45,084 nt of DNA from Bacteroidaceae bacterium (GCA_017516265.1 JAFXDL010000014.1:1-45084); one strand, 5' to 3'. Positions 15,092 to 23,316 are shown, numbered from the stretch's first letter. Translations and numbers: made by a program. The notes: generated from the letters alone by a model not told the origin.

Positions 15092-15571
15092 TTACCGTGT
15101 GGGGTAATGAATTGTCCAATTCAGACTGTCCAATTCCTTTCGGGTGTACCAATGCATATCTATCAGATGCTCCTTTTGAAAGCGCAGGAGGCTGTCGGGA
15201 TGGTTGCTGATAGAGTTGTAGGGCGCATCGAAAAGGAAAATCCGTACGAAAGGAATTTTCTTCAGTTCTCCTTCCCAACATTCGCTTTTCAGAGGCATCA
15301 GGTTGAATGAATCTTTTATCCTTACTTGGAATCCCGAGAACAAAGAGTCTGAACTTTCCATCGGATAGCGTGGATTCCATTCAAGCCAAATCGTTTGGTC
15401 TGTGTGGTTCACAAATTGAATGTTAGAATGCCCAACGAGTTCACCGTATTCATACTTGCACCCTTTCTTGTAACTGTATATGTTAGATCCACACGAAAAT
15501 GCAGTCAATATGATGGCAAGACTTAATATGCATAGTGTCGTTAAAAAACTTGTTCTTGTATATTTATGCAA
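15092..15571 (-). CDS. Hypothetical lipoprotein
   Basis: A 159-residue protein with a hydrophobic signal peptide (SFLTTLCILSLAIILTAFSC), where LTAFSC is a plausible lipobox with Cys near residue 27. The mature part contains NIQFVNHTDQTIWLEWNPRYP, a pattern of a secreted beta-rich domain, and MHWYTRKELDSLNWTIHYP at the end. I do not recognise a family. No ATG opens the frame; the only start in place is TTG at 15569-15571. Either TTG is used or the 5' end is damaged. No good promoter is seen just upstream. It lies beside the toxin/Abi remnants, so it may be accessory. Confidence 0.6.
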   Translation of the reverse strand: MHKYTRTSFLTTLCILSLAIILTAFSCGSNIYSYKKGCKYEYGELVGHSNIQFVNHTDQTIWLEWNPRYPMESSDSLFSGFQVRIKDSFNLMPLKSECWEGELKKIPFVRIFLFDAPYNSISNHPDSLLRFQKEHLIDMHWYTRKELDSLNWTIHYPTR

Positions 15572-15875
15572 AACTGAGGCTCTGAGAATGCGGTATTTGG
15601 GACGAGGTTTCTGTTTGGAGGAAAATACGCGATTTTGGGAAGTTGTGCAGTATGACGCTCATTAGCAATCGGATAGAAATCCTCTATGGGTGGTTGTAAG
15701 ACAGGCGGATGTCTCCTGCTGGGCGTTTGATGGATAAGGTGGAATTTTAGAATGTTTACAGAGTAGCAGGAAGGTTCTTTACGTTCCAGATACAGAGACG
15801 GCATGTAAACCAATTATATACAACCGACTTTTCGGACTGGACCTGTACAATCCGCGTTATCCGCGTCTATGAAAT
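15572..15875. other. Gap of about 300 bases without a recognised gene
   Basis: A reverse frame of 90 codons crosses here but has no start signal, no domain pattern and a biased, Pro/His-rich composition. No repeat dialect or promoter is evident. This may be decayed DNA linked to the neighbouring toxin/Abi scar. Confidence 0.4.
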
Positions 15876-15905
15876 AAAAAGAGGGCATTGGGGTTACACC
15901 CTCTT
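15876..15905 (-). terminator. Rho-independent terminator of the SUI1-like gene
   Basis: On the minus strand AAGAGGG (15899-15905) pairs with CCCTCTT (15879-15885), and the T-run continues to 15876. It begins 5 bases after the stop codon of the gene at 15910. Confidence 0.75.
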
Positions 15906-15909
15906 GCTC

Positions 15910-16248
15910 TCACTTTGTCTGTGTATATCCGTCAGCTTTCAGCAGGTCGATAACCCGTTGCTTGAAGTCGCCTTGTACCAGTACTTCGCCATCTTTGGCA
16001 CTGCCTCCCACACCCAATCGGCCTTTGAGCCACTTGCCCAGTTCCTTCAGGTCTGCCTCTGAGCCGATGAAGCCGGCGATGATGGTTGCGGTCTTTCCTC
16101 CGCGTCCGTTTTTCTCAATTCTTACACGTAGGCGTTGCTGGTTTTTAGGGAGTGTTTCTGCTTCCGGCTCGTCGTCTGTGACAAACTGAAAGTCAGGGTT
16201 GGTGGAGTACACCATGCCCAAGCGGTCTTTCCAATCGTTCTTTTTCAT
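15910..16248 (-). CDS. Translation initiation factor eIF1/SUI1-like protein (YciH-type)
   Basis: A 112-residue protein with a SUI1 domain in its last about 75 residues: LRVRIEKNGRGGKTATIIAGF, LGKWLKGRLGVGGSAKDGEV, LVQGDFKQRVIDLLKADGY. The basic NGRGGKT loop and the GVGGS...G motif match the eIF1/YciH family, which binds the small ribosomal subunit. Bacterial members are non-essential and their role is not well defined. It starts at 16248 (MKKNDWKDRLGM). A TACATTTG box at 16274-16281 is a likely promoter element, back to back with the spmAB promoter. Confidence 0.92.
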   Translation of the reverse strand: MKKNDWKDRLGMVYSTNPDFQFVTDDEPEAETLPKNQQRLRVRIEKNGRGGKTATIIAGFIGSEADLKELGKWLKGRLGVGGSAKDGEVLVQGDFKQRVIDLLKADGYTQTK

Positions 16249-16273
16249 ACCTGTTCTTTTAGATTGTGAGGTG

Positions 16274-16320
16274 CAAATGTACGAATTTTAATTTAAAAGC
16301 AGTATATTTGCCACTCGTAA
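16274..16320. promoter_or_regulatory. Divergent -7 boxes for the SUI1-like and spmAB genes
   Basis: The minus strand has TACATTTG (16274-16281) and the plus strand has TATATTTG (16313-16320). The boxes are only 31 bases apart, so the upstream halves of the two promoters overlap and simultaneous use may be limited. Clear TTG boxes are not seen for either. Confidence 0.5.
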
Positions 16321-16334
16321 ATAATTCGACAGCT

Positions 16335-17564
16335 ATGGTTCTTAATTATATTTGGATAGCTTTTTTTCTCATCGCCTTTGTGGTGGCGGTGGTGAAACTG
16401 GTGTTCATGGGCGACGTGGAGGTATTTCCGGCCATGATGAACTCTACGTTCAATTCGGCAGAGACGGCCTTTACCATCTCCTTGGGACTGACGGGTGTGC
16501 TCAGTCTCTGGCTGGGCATCATGAAGATTGGTGAACAGGGTGGGGTAGTGAATATGCTGGCCCGCTGGATGAGTCCGCTCTTCTGCCGCTTGTTCCCCGA
16601 CATTCCGAAGGGGCATCCCGTCACGGGTACTATCTTTATGAACATAGCAGCCAACATGTTGGGGCTTGACAATGCGGCCACTCCCCTTGGTCTGAAGGCT
16701 ATGGAGGAGATGCAGACACTGAACCCCAAGAAGGACACGGCCAGCAATCCCATGATAATGTTTCTTGTGCTGAATACGTCGGGACTGACACTGATACCCG
16801 TCAGTGTGATGGTCTATCGGGCACAGATGGGCGCAGCCCAGCCGACGGATGTGTTCATTCCCATTCTGTTGGCCACTTTCTTTTCTACCATTGTCGGCAT
16901 GGTGGCGGTGTGCCTTTATCAGCGCATCAGTCTGTTGAACCGCACGATGCTGACCATCTTGGGCGGTATGTGTGGTGCTGTGGCGTTGATTATCTGGGGG
17001 GTGAGCCAACTTTCGCGTGAGCAGATGGACCTTTATTCCAGTCTGGTTGCCAATATTTTCCTATTCCTTATTATAATAGGTTTCATTTTGGCCGGAATGC
17101 GCAAGCGGGTAAATGTCTATGATGCCTTTGTCGAAGGAGCCAAAGAGGGTTTTCAGACGGCAGTCCGCATCATACCCTATCTGGTGGCCGTACTGGTAGC
17201 CATCGGAGTCTTTCGTGCTTCGGGAGCCATGGATTTGTTGCTCGATGGCATAGGGACGGCCGTGGTGGCCATGGGCTTTGATGCAGAGTTTGTGGGCGCA
17301 TTGCCCACAGCCTTGATGAAGCCGCTGAGTGGGAGTGGTGCCCGAGGGTTGATGGTGGATGCCATGCAGACCTATGGTGCCGACTCTTTCGTAGGCCGCT
17401 TGGCCTGTCTTTTCCAGGGCTCTACGGATACCACCTTCTACATCCTTGCCGTCTATTTCGGCAGTGTCGGCATCCGGCAGACGCGCCATGCCGTACCTTG
17501 CGGCCTCTTGGCCGATGCGGCGGGTATCACGGCGGCTTTGTTTATATGCTACCTGTTCTTTTGA
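16335..17564 (+). CDS. Fused SpmA-SpmB nucleoside-recognition (Gate) domain membrane protein
   Basis: A 409-residue polytopic membrane protein from MVLNYIWIAFF; upstream codons overlap the promoter. The first half resembles SpmA: FNSAETAFTISLGLTGVLSLWLGIMKIGE, then TGTIFMNIAANMLGLDNAAT and NTSGLTLIP. The second half resembles SpmB: VDAFVEGAKEGFQ-like sequence (YDAFVEGAKEGFQTAVRIIPYLVAVLVA), ALPTALMKPLSGSGARG, and GSTDTTFYILAVYFGSVG. In Bacillus these two proteins act together in spore maturation; Bacteroidales do not sporulate, so the substrate here is unknown, probably a solute moved across the inner membrane. Followed by ybeY on the same strand. Confidence 0.88.
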   Translation: MVLNYIWIAFFLIAFVVAVVKLVFMGDVEVFPAMMNSTFNSAETAFTISLGLTGVLSLWLGIMKIGEQGGVVNMLARWMSPLFCRLFPDIPKGHPVTGTIFMNIAANMLGLDNAATPLGLKAMEEMQTLNPKKDTASNPMIMFLVLNTSGLTLIPVSVMVYRAQMGAAQPTDVFIPILLATFFSTIVGMVAVCLYQRISLLNRTMLTILGGMCGAVALIIWGVSQLSREQMDLYSSLVANIFLFLIIIGFILAGMRKRVNVYDAFVEGAKEGFQTAVRIIPYLVAVLVAIGVFRASGAMDLLLDGIGTAVVAMGFDAEFVGALPTALMKPLSGSGARGLMVDAMQTYGADSFVGRLACLFQGSTDTTFYILAVYFGSVGIRQTRHAVPCGLLADAAGITAALFICYLFF

Positions 17565-17579
17565 TACTCAACTTTGTAA

Positions 17580-17731
17580 GTAAAGGAGTTTGCTTTTAGG
17601 AGTGTAGGAGGCAGGAGTGTAGGATTGCAGACGATAGTTTTATCAGTGACGAGCTGCAAGCTACAAGTTACGAGTGAGTTTTTAGAAGTGTAGATGATTG
17701 TTTTGCAAATTCATAATTTATAATTAAAATA
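17580..17731. repeat. Compound micro-repeat island before ybeY
   Basis: Three dialects are strung together. AGGAGTGTAGGAGGCAGGAG (about 17599-17618) belongs to the AGGAGT dialect. GAGCTGCAAGCTACAAGTTA (about 17651-17670) is a CTACAAG type. AATTCATAATTTATAATT (about 17709-17726) is an AATTTAT type that runs up to the ybeY start. Confidence 0.55.
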
Positions 17732-18148
17732 GTGATAACCTATCAGACCGAGGGAGTACGTCTCCCTGCAATCAAAAAACGCGAGAACAATGCGTGGATC
17801 AAGGCCGTAGCGGCCAAGTATGGCAAACGGGTGGGCGAGGTGGCCTACATCTTCTGTGATGACGAGCGGATATTGGAAGTGAACCGCGAGTACCTGCAAC
17901 ACGACTATTACACCGACATCATCACCTTTGACTATACCGAGGGTGATGTCATCAGTGGTGACCTCTTTATCAGCCTCGATACCGTGCGTACCAATGCCGA
18001 ACAGTTCGGCCAGGAGTATGAGCGCGAACTTTACCGTGTCATCATTCATGGCATCCTGCACCTGTGCGGTATAAATGACAAGGGACCCGGCGAGCGTGAA
18101 CAGATGGAGGCTGCCGAGAACCAGGCTTTGGGGATGAGAGAAGATTAG
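17732..18148 (+). CDS. ybeY: Endoribonuclease/rRNA maturation factor YbeY
   Basis: A 138-residue metal-dependent ribonuclease involved in 16S rRNA 3'-end maturation and ribosome quality control. The core is seen as NREYLQHDYYTDIITFDY and GDLFISLDTV, then the metal site HGILHLCGIND with His106 and His110. In most bacteria the third ligand is a His in HGxLHLxGxDH; here Asp116 occupies that area, a pattern typical of Bacteroidetes YbeY. The start is a GTG (17732-17734) giving MITYQTEGV; no ATG is near. It follows the spmAB gene by about 170 bases. Confidence 0.9.
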   Translation: MITYQTEGVRLPAIKKRENNAWIKAVAAKYGKRVGEVAYIFCDDERILEVNREYLQHDYYTDIITFDYTEGDVISGDLFISLDTVRTNAEQFGQEYERELYRVIIHGILHLCGINDKGPGEREQMEAAENQALGMRED

Positions 18149-18189
18149 ACAGAGCGTTTTTAGGAGTTCAGACAATACATTCTTTTGCT

Positions 18190-18506
18190 CTGATTCAACG
18201 TGTAAGTTTATGGGATTCAGTAGTAATCACAACTCTCCCTCTAAGTTAGAGGGAGTCCCCGTAGGGGGAGGGCGTGTGTCCGTAAAATCCTCATTTTTAC
18301 ACACTCCTCCGGCCTAAGGCCACCCTTCGGGGCATCGTCGCACAGAGCACTGTGCTCCCCTCGCAAGGCACGGATTGACATCTAGTCAATCCTCTATTGA
18401 CCTTGCTACGCCCCTAACTTAGGGGAGGAGTTGCAGTTACTCTGCTCCTTATATTAAACTTACGTTAAATTAGTACAAAAACAGGGTACAACAAATTGGA
18501 CACCTT
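18190..18506. mobile_element. MITE-like element, copy 1 (left end eroded)
   Basis: This element fills most of the 18149-18599 gap. From about 18190 it matches the element at 44622-44910: TTCAGTAGTAA, then CTCCCTCTAAGTTAGAGGGAG (a near-perfect palindrome), GGGGGAGGGCGTGTGTCC, CTCCTCCGGCCTAAGGCCACC, and CCCCTAACTTAGGGGAGGAG. It ends at 18478-18506 in a sequence that is the reverse complement of the other copy's left end (28 of 29 bases). About 86 bases (18331-18412) are extra here, including GATTGACATCTAGTCAATC. No coding capacity, so it must be non-autonomous. Confidence 0.7.
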
Positions 18507-18599
18507 ACCTTTATTATTCAAGAAATCCCTCCCTAATGACCGATAATCGCAGAATTTTATCTAATTTTGCACCGTTTTAGTAGAACCAATGAATTAAGT

Positions 18600-19640
18600 A
18601 TGCTGAGTAAAGTGATTCTGCAAGCCAATGTTGACCGTTTTGCAAAGTGGTTGGACAAGGCTGAAAATATAGTGATTGTGTCGCACGTTTTCCCCGATGG
18701 GGATGCCATCGGCTCTTCTTTGGGATTGGCCCATTTCCTCCAGTCGCAGGACAAGGAAGTGCATGTGGTGATGCCCAATGCCTTCCCTGATTTCCTCTAT
18801 TGGATGAAGGGGGCACAGAGTATCATCCGCTATGACAAGCACCCGGACGAAGCGGACAAACTGATTGCCGAAGCAGATGTCATCTGTTGCCTCGACTTCA
18901 ATTGTCTGAAGCGCATTGACAAGGTGGCGGCTGCCGTTGAGGCTTCCAAGGCACGAAAGATGCTGGTTGACCATCATCTTGACCCAGAGCCGTTTTGTGA
19001 TATAGTCATCTCCCATCCTCATATATCCTCTACTTCTGAGCTGGTATTCCGTCTGATATGCCGTTTAGGTTATTTTGAGGATATCACCACAGCATGTGCC
19101 GAATGCATCTATACGGGTATGATGACCGACACGGGAAGTTTCACTTACAACAGTAACAGCCCCGAAATCTACTACATCATCAGTCAGCTGCTCAGTAAGG
19201 GTATCGATAAGGACCTGATATACCGCAAGGTCTTTCATACCTACTCCGAGGGACGTCTGCGCCTTATGGGACATGTGCTCTCCCACATGCATGTCTATCC
19301 CGAGTTCCGTGCGGCACTCATCACTCTGACAAAGAAAGAACAGTATCGGTTCAACTATATGCGTGGCGACTCTGAGGGCTTTGTCAACCTCCCCTTGCAG
19401 ATGAAGGGTATCTGTTTCTCCGTTTTCCTGCGTGAAGATACAGAGAAACGGATGATAAAGGTCTCCTTGCGCTCAACGGGAGAATTCCCTTGCAACCAGG
19501 TGGCAGCCGAGTTCTTTGGCGGTGGCGGACACCTCAATGCTTCGGGGGGCGAAGTGTATGGCACTATGGACGAAGCATTGGAACGTTTCAAGGCTGCACT
19601 GGTCAAATATCAGCCCTTGTTGCTTAAAAATAAGTTATAG
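18600..19640 (+). CDS. DHH-family phosphoesterase (NrnA-like oligoribonuclease/pAp phosphatase)
   Basis: A 346-residue protein from MLSKVILQAN, with a DHH domain and a DHHA1 domain. Visible motifs are HVFPDGDAIGSS, CLDFN, DHHLDP, TGMMTDTGSF and, near the end, GGGGHLNASGG. This set is typical of NrnA, which degrades short RNA and 3'-phosphoadenosine 5'-phosphate. A TAATTTTG box at 18562-18569 is a possible -7 element only 56 bases right of the MITE-like element, so the insertion lies immediately upstream of the promoter. The open frame extends 11 codons upstream through that promoter and was rejected. Confidence 0.9.
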   Translation: MLSKVILQANVDRFAKWLDKAENIVIVSHVFPDGDAIGSSLGLAHFLQSQDKEVHVVMPNAFPDFLYWMKGAQSIIRYDKHPDEADKLIAEADVICCLDFNCLKRIDKVAAAVEASKARKMLVDHHLDPEPFCDIVISHPHISSTSELVFRLICRLGYFEDITTACAECIYTGMMTDTGSFTYNSNSPEIYYIISQLLSKGIDKDLIYRKVFHTYSEGRLRLMGHVLSHMHVYPEFRAALITLTKKEQYRFNYMRGDSEGFVNLPLQMKGICFSVFLREDTEKRMIKVSLRSTGEFPCNQVAAEFFGGGGHLNASGGEVYGTMDEALERFKAALVKYQPLLLKNKL

Positions 19641-19734
19641 AACCCTAATTGCTTGCAAATGTGTGCGGATGTTCCTTCTGTTTTTTGTACATTTGCGGCA
19701 AAATTAGTCTGATAGATAGTAAAAAAGCTTTTTT

Positions 19735-20355
19735 ATGATGAAAAGAATTTTCAATTCGCTCTGCATCCTCATGGCATGTACCTGCCTTTTCCAAGCGTGT
19801 GACGACACTGAAACATATGCCGAAATGAAGGAGAAAGAGCGCGAGGCCATAGAGGCATATATCAAGTCCGAGGGTATCAAGGTCATATCCTATGAACAGT
19901 TCTGTGCCCAGGATTCCACTACCGATGTGGAGAAGAAAGAATACGTCCTCTTCAAGGATAAGGGAGTCTATATGCAGATTGTCCGCAAGGGTGAGGGAGA
20001 GCCTTTGGCCAATGGTGAGCGTGCGGAAATCAATGTACGTTACTACGAAGTGAACATCAAGGAGATGGATACCCTTACAGGTAACCTTTACGATGCTTCT
20101 AACCATGATGTCATGACCATTGAAAACAAGAATGGCTCCTACTCTGGTTCCTTTACTTCGGGCTATATGTATCCGGCTTACGGTAGCCCAGTCCCTTCGG
20201 GGTGGATGATGCCTTTGCCTTATATACGCTTGAAGTTTATGCTCTCTGAATTTCCTAAAGTACGCTTGATAGTTCCCCATAGCGAGGGACAGTCAACTGC
20301 TTCATCTTACGTATATCCCTGTTTTTACGAAATAACTTATCAAAAAGCAAGATGA
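19735..20355 (+). CDS. DUF4827 lipoprotein, FKBP-like
   Basis: A 206-residue envelope protein. The signal peptide ends in the lipobox LFQAC (Cys near residue 22). The next stretch is acidic and helical, then there is an FKBP-like beta fold (GVYMQIVRKGEGEPLANGERAEINVRYYEVN, with a GWMMPLPYIR segment where FKBPs have their loop). DUF4827 is a Bacteroidetes family of unproven activity; peptidyl-prolyl isomerase function is only a fold-based guess. A TACATTTG box lies at 19688-19695. Its stop overlaps the glmM start (ATGA), implying translational coupling. Confidence 0.85.
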   Translation: MMKRIFNSLCILMACTCLFQACDDTETYAEMKEKEREAIEAYIKSEGIKVISYEQFCAQDSTTDVEKKEYVLFKDKGVYMQIVRKGEGEPLANGERAEINVRYYEVNIKEMDTLTGNLYDASNHDVMTIENKNGSYSGSFTSGYMYPAYGSPVPSGWMMPLPYIRLKFMLSEFPKVRLIVPHSEGQSTASSYVYPCFYEITYQKAR

Positions 20356-21737
20356 CACTTATCAAATCTATTTCCGGTATCCGCGGAACCATTGGCGGAG
20401 CCGTAGGCGAGGGGCTCACCCCGCTTGATGTAGTGAAGTTTACTTCGGCTTATGCCACCTTCATCCGTCGGACCACTCAAGTAGCAAGCAATAAGATTGT
20501 GGTAGGACGCGATGCCCGCATCTCGGGCGAGATGGTGAAGAATATCGTTTGTGGCACGCTTATGGGCATGGGCTTCGATGTGGTCAACATCGGCCTTGCT
20601 TCTACTCCTACCACCGAATTGGCCGTTGCCATGGAGGGTGCTTGTGGAGGTATCATTCTTACAGCCAGTCACAATCCCCGTCAGTGGAATGCACTGAAGT
20701 TGCTCAACGAACATGGTGAATTCCTCAATGCGGCAGAGGGTAACGAAGTGTTGCGTATTGCCGATGCTGAAGAGTTTGACTATGCAGATGTCGAGCACTT
20801 GGGCAAATATACCGAGGACAACACGTATGATCAGAAGCATATTGATGCCGTATTGGCACTTGAACTGGTGGATGTGGAAGCTATCCGCAAGGCAAACTTC
20901 AAAGTGGCCATTGATGCTGTCAACTCTGTCGGAGGTGTCATTCTCCCCAAACTGTTGAACCAATTGGGTGTAAACAGTGTGGAGGTCCTCTATGGCGAAC
21001 CCACTGGTGATTTCCAACACAATCCTGAACCCTTGGAAAAGAACTTGGGCGATATCATGGGATTGATGAAGCGTGGTGGCCACGATGTGGCTTTCGTTGT
21101 TGACCCCGATGTGGACCGTCTGGCCATGATTTGCGAGAATGGTGAGATGTATGGCGAAGAATACACACTGGTAACTGTGGCCGACTATGTCCTCAAGCAT
21201 ACTCCCGGAAATACCGTGAGCAACCTCAGCAGTACCCGTGCTCTGCGCGATGTCACCGCCAAGTATGGCCAGCAGTATAATGCCGCTGCCGTAGGTGAGG
21301 TGAACGTCACTACCAAGATGAAGGAGACGGGAGCTGTCATTGGTGGCGAAGGTAATGGTGGAGTCATCTATCATGCCAGCCATTACGGTCGCGATGCGCT
21401 TGTGGGCATAGCTCTCTTCCTCAGCCATCTGGCACATGAGGGAGGCACTGTCAGCCAGCTTCGTGCCACTTATCCTCCTTACTTCATTGCCAAGAACCGC
21501 ATTGACCTTACTCCCGAAACCGATGTTGACCTCATATTGGCCAAGGTGAAGGAACTCTTCAAGGATGAGCAGGTCAATGACATTGATGGAGTGAAGATTG
21601 ACTTCCCCGACCGCTGGGTACATTTGCGCAAGAGCAATACCGAACCCATTATCCGTGTCTATAGCGAGGCTTCCACCATGGAGGCTGCCGATGAACTGGG
21701 CAAGCAGATTATGGACGTCGTGTACAGCTTGGCGTAA
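20352..21737 (+). CDS. glmM: Phosphoglucosamine mutase
   Basis: A 461-residue alpha-D-phosphohexomutase. It converts glucosamine-6-phosphate to glucosamine-1-phosphate for UDP-GlcNAc, peptidoglycan and lipid A. The active-site serine loop TASHNP (Ser106) is followed by RQWNALKLL. The metal-binding loop is DPDVDRLAM. The sugar-binding loop is GEGNGG, and the phosphate-binding loop is RKSNTEPIIRVYSEA. The GEGNGG loop and the absence of a PMM/PGM type EMSGH motif favour a Bacteroidetes GlmM-type mutase. Start at 20352 overlaps the upstream stop by 4 bases. Confidence 0.88.
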   Translation: MTLIKSISGIRGTIGGAVGEGLTPLDVVKFTSAYATFIRRTTQVASNKIVVGRDARISGEMVKNIVCGTLMGMGFDVVNIGLASTPTTELAVAMEGACGGIILTASHNPRQWNALKLLNEHGEFLNAAEGNEVLRIADAEEFDYADVEHLGKYTEDNTYDQKHIDAVLALELVDVEAIRKANFKVAIDAVNSVGGVILPKLLNQLGVNSVEVLYGEPTGDFQHNPEPLEKNLGDIMGLMKRGGHDVAFVVDPDVDRLAMICENGEMYGEEYTLVTVADYVLKHTPGNTVSNLSSTRALRDVTAKYGQQYNAAAVGEVNVTTKMKETGAVIGGEGNGGVIYHASHYGRDALVGIALFLSHLAHEGGTVSQLRATYPPYFIAKNRIDLTPETDVDLILAKVKELFKDEQVNDIDGVKIDFPDRWVHLRKSNTEPIIRVYSEASTMEAADELGKQIMDVVYSLA

Positions 21738-21783
21738 ATAGATGATGATAAAGAAGAAGGTGTGTTAGAATACTCTTTTTCTT

Positions 21784-21861
21784 AGAATACAGAGGCACGA
21801 AGACACAGAGGTACAACATAGAAAGGAGAAAAAACTCTGTGTCTTTGTGTCTCTGTATTCT
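21784..21861. repeat. 27-base inverted repeat between glmM and recF (ACACAGAGG dialect)
   Basis: The left arm at 21784-21810 and the right arm at 21835-21861 pair over 27 bases with two mismatches, both of which are G-U pairs in RNA. The loop is 24 bases. Units such as GACACAGAGG and AGAGGCACGA recur inside the arms. It lies 28 bases before recF and lacks a T-run, so it is not a classical terminator. Confidence 0.7.
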
Positions 21862-21889
21862 GATACCTCCTAAACTCAAGAAGCAGACA

Positions 21890-23020
21890 ATGATACTGAA
21901 ACGAATCTCCATATTTAACTACAAGAATATCCGACAAGCAGAGTTGGAGTTTGCCGACAAGCTGAACTGCTTTATCGGACACAATGGTGTGGGTAAGACC
22001 AATTTGCTGGATGCCGTATATTATTTGTCGTTCTGCAAAAGCAGTAACAATCCGATTGATTCGCAAATCATTTGCCACGGGGAGGAATTTTTCGTGGTGC
22101 AAGGCTTCTATGAGCAGGAGGATGCCACTCCTGAAGAAATCTATTGCGGAATGAAGCGTGGCCGGAAGAAGCAGTTCAAGCGCAACAAGAAGGAGTATTC
22201 TCGTCTGGCAGACCATATCGGATTCATTCCGTTGGTCATTGTTTCACCAGCTGACTCTGACTTGATTGCTGGGGGCAGTGAAGAGCGCCGCCGATTTATG
22301 GATGTGGTCATTTCGCAATATGACCGTACCTATCTGGATGCTTTGGTGCGCTACAACAAAGCCTTGCAACAACGCAATACCTTGCTGAAGGGGGAAGAGG
22401 AGCCCGACCCTGAACTTCTCTCTGTTTGGGAAGAGATGATGGCTACAACGGGCGAATACATCTTTACCCGGCGGGAGGCGTTCATCAATGAGTTTGTCCC
22501 CATTTTCCAAAAGTTCTATTCCTTCATTTCGCAAGACAGTGAAGAGGTGAGTTTGGGCTATCAGTCTCATGCCCAACGTGGCCCCTTGTTGGAGATTATC
22601 CGTCAGAGTCGGATGAAAGACCGTATTGTCGGCTATTCGCTACATGGTGTGCATAAGGATGAACTGGAGATGAAACTAGGAGACTACCTGATTAAGCGCG
22701 AGGGGTCACAGGGGCAGAACAAGACTTACCTCATAGCTTTGAAATTGGCACAATTTGATTTTTTACGTCGTACAGGTAGCCAGACGACTCCCCTGTTGTT
22801 GCTGGATGACATCTTTGACAAGTTGGATGCCGTGCGGGTGGAGCAGATTGTCAAGCTGGTGTCAGGTGACAATTTCGGACAGATATTCATCACCGACACG
22901 AATCGTGATCATCTGGACAGTATATTGCGTACCATTGACCAGCCTTATAACCTGTTTGAAGTAGAGAATGGCGAAGTGCATCTGCGCTTGGCGGAAGGAA
23001 GAAAGGAGTCTGATGCATGA
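21890..23020 (+). CDS. recF: DNA replication and repair protein RecF
   Basis: A 376-residue SMC-like ATPase from MILKRISIFNYKNI. The Walker A motif is GHNGVGKTN (residues 30-38). Downstream are LIAGGSEERRRFMDVVISQYD, GSQGQNKTYLIALKLAQ (signature-like motif) and LLLLDDIFDKLD (Walker B and D-loop). RecF loads RecA at gapped DNA. The open frame begins 17 codons earlier, but that part lies in the inverted repeat and does not resemble RecF. The gene overlaps the next by 4 bases (ATGA). Confidence 0.95.
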   Translation: MILKRISIFNYKNIRQAELEFADKLNCFIGHNGVGKTNLLDAVYYLSFCKSSNNPIDSQIICHGEEFFVVQGFYEQEDATPEEIYCGMKRGRKKQFKRNKKEYSRLADHIGFIPLVIVSPADSDLIAGGSEERRRFMDVVISQYDRTYLDALVRYNKALQQRNTLLKGEEEPDPELLSVWEEMMATTGEYIFTRREAFINEFVPIFQKFYSFISQDSEEVSLGYQSHAQRGPLLEIIRQSRMKDRIVGYSLHGVHKDELEMKLGDYLIKREGSQGQNKTYLIALKLAQFDFLRRTGSQTTPLLLLDDIFDKLDAVRVEQIVKLVSGDNFGQIFITDTNRDHLDSILRTIDQPYNLFEVENGEVHLRLAEGRKESDA

Positions 23021-23307
23021 AGCGCAGTAATGCCCTGCCGGTAGGGGAACTTATATACCGTTTCTTGCGTGAAGAGGGATTGGAGTCGCCTCTCAATGAA
23101 TACCGTCTCATCCAAGCATGGGAGACGGTGCTTGGCAAAGCCATATCCCGATATACCGGGCAGATGTTTATCAAGAACCAGACACTGTTTGTCCATCTGA
23201 CCTCGCCCGCTCTGCGGCAAGACCTGCAGATGTCCCGCAAGCAACTGGTACAACGTCTCAACGAGAAAGTGGGTGCGCAGGTCATCGTGGATATCGTTTT
23301 TCATTGA
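23017..23307 (+). CDS. DUF721 (DciA-like) protein
   Basis: A 96-residue protein with the DUF721 pattern: LIYRFLREEGLESPLNEYRLIQAWETVLGK, then a strand LFVHLTSPALRQDLQMSR and KKLVQRLNEKVGAQVI-like ending. DUF721 includes DciA, which helps load the replicative helicase. Its 4-base overlap with recF supports a DNA replication or repair role. Whether this short form loads helicase in Bacteroidetes is not shown by the sequence. Confidence 0.88.
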   Translation: MKRSNALPVGELIYRFLREEGLESPLNEYRLIQAWETVLGKAISRYTGQMFIKNQTLFVHLTSPALRQDLQMSRKQLVQRLNEKVGAQVIVDIVFH

Positions 23308-23316
23308 AAGAAAAAA

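Noticed and set aside
14877-15107. A possible 76-codon small membrane protein (MNLQVSVEEKFVYGVIF)
   Set aside because: It has one hydrophobic stretch but no promoter on the plus strand, overlaps the strong hairpin at 15048-15081, and its C-terminal half is hairpin-encoded.
15541-15813. A 90-codon minus-strand frame
   Set aside because: Odd composition, no start signal, partial overlap with the lipoprotein gene.
16266-16334. Longer N-terminus of the SpmAB protein
   Set aside because: The extra codons run through the promoter (-7 box at 16313-16320) and lack the expected hydrophobic pattern.
18149-18600. An IS or transposase gene in the MITE-like region
   Set aside because: No frame of useful length on either strand; the sequence is dominated by palindromes.
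20340-21623. A 427-codon frame on the minus strand
   Set aside because: It is fully antisense to glmM, which has all mutase motifs. The reverse frame has no domain pattern and no promoter.
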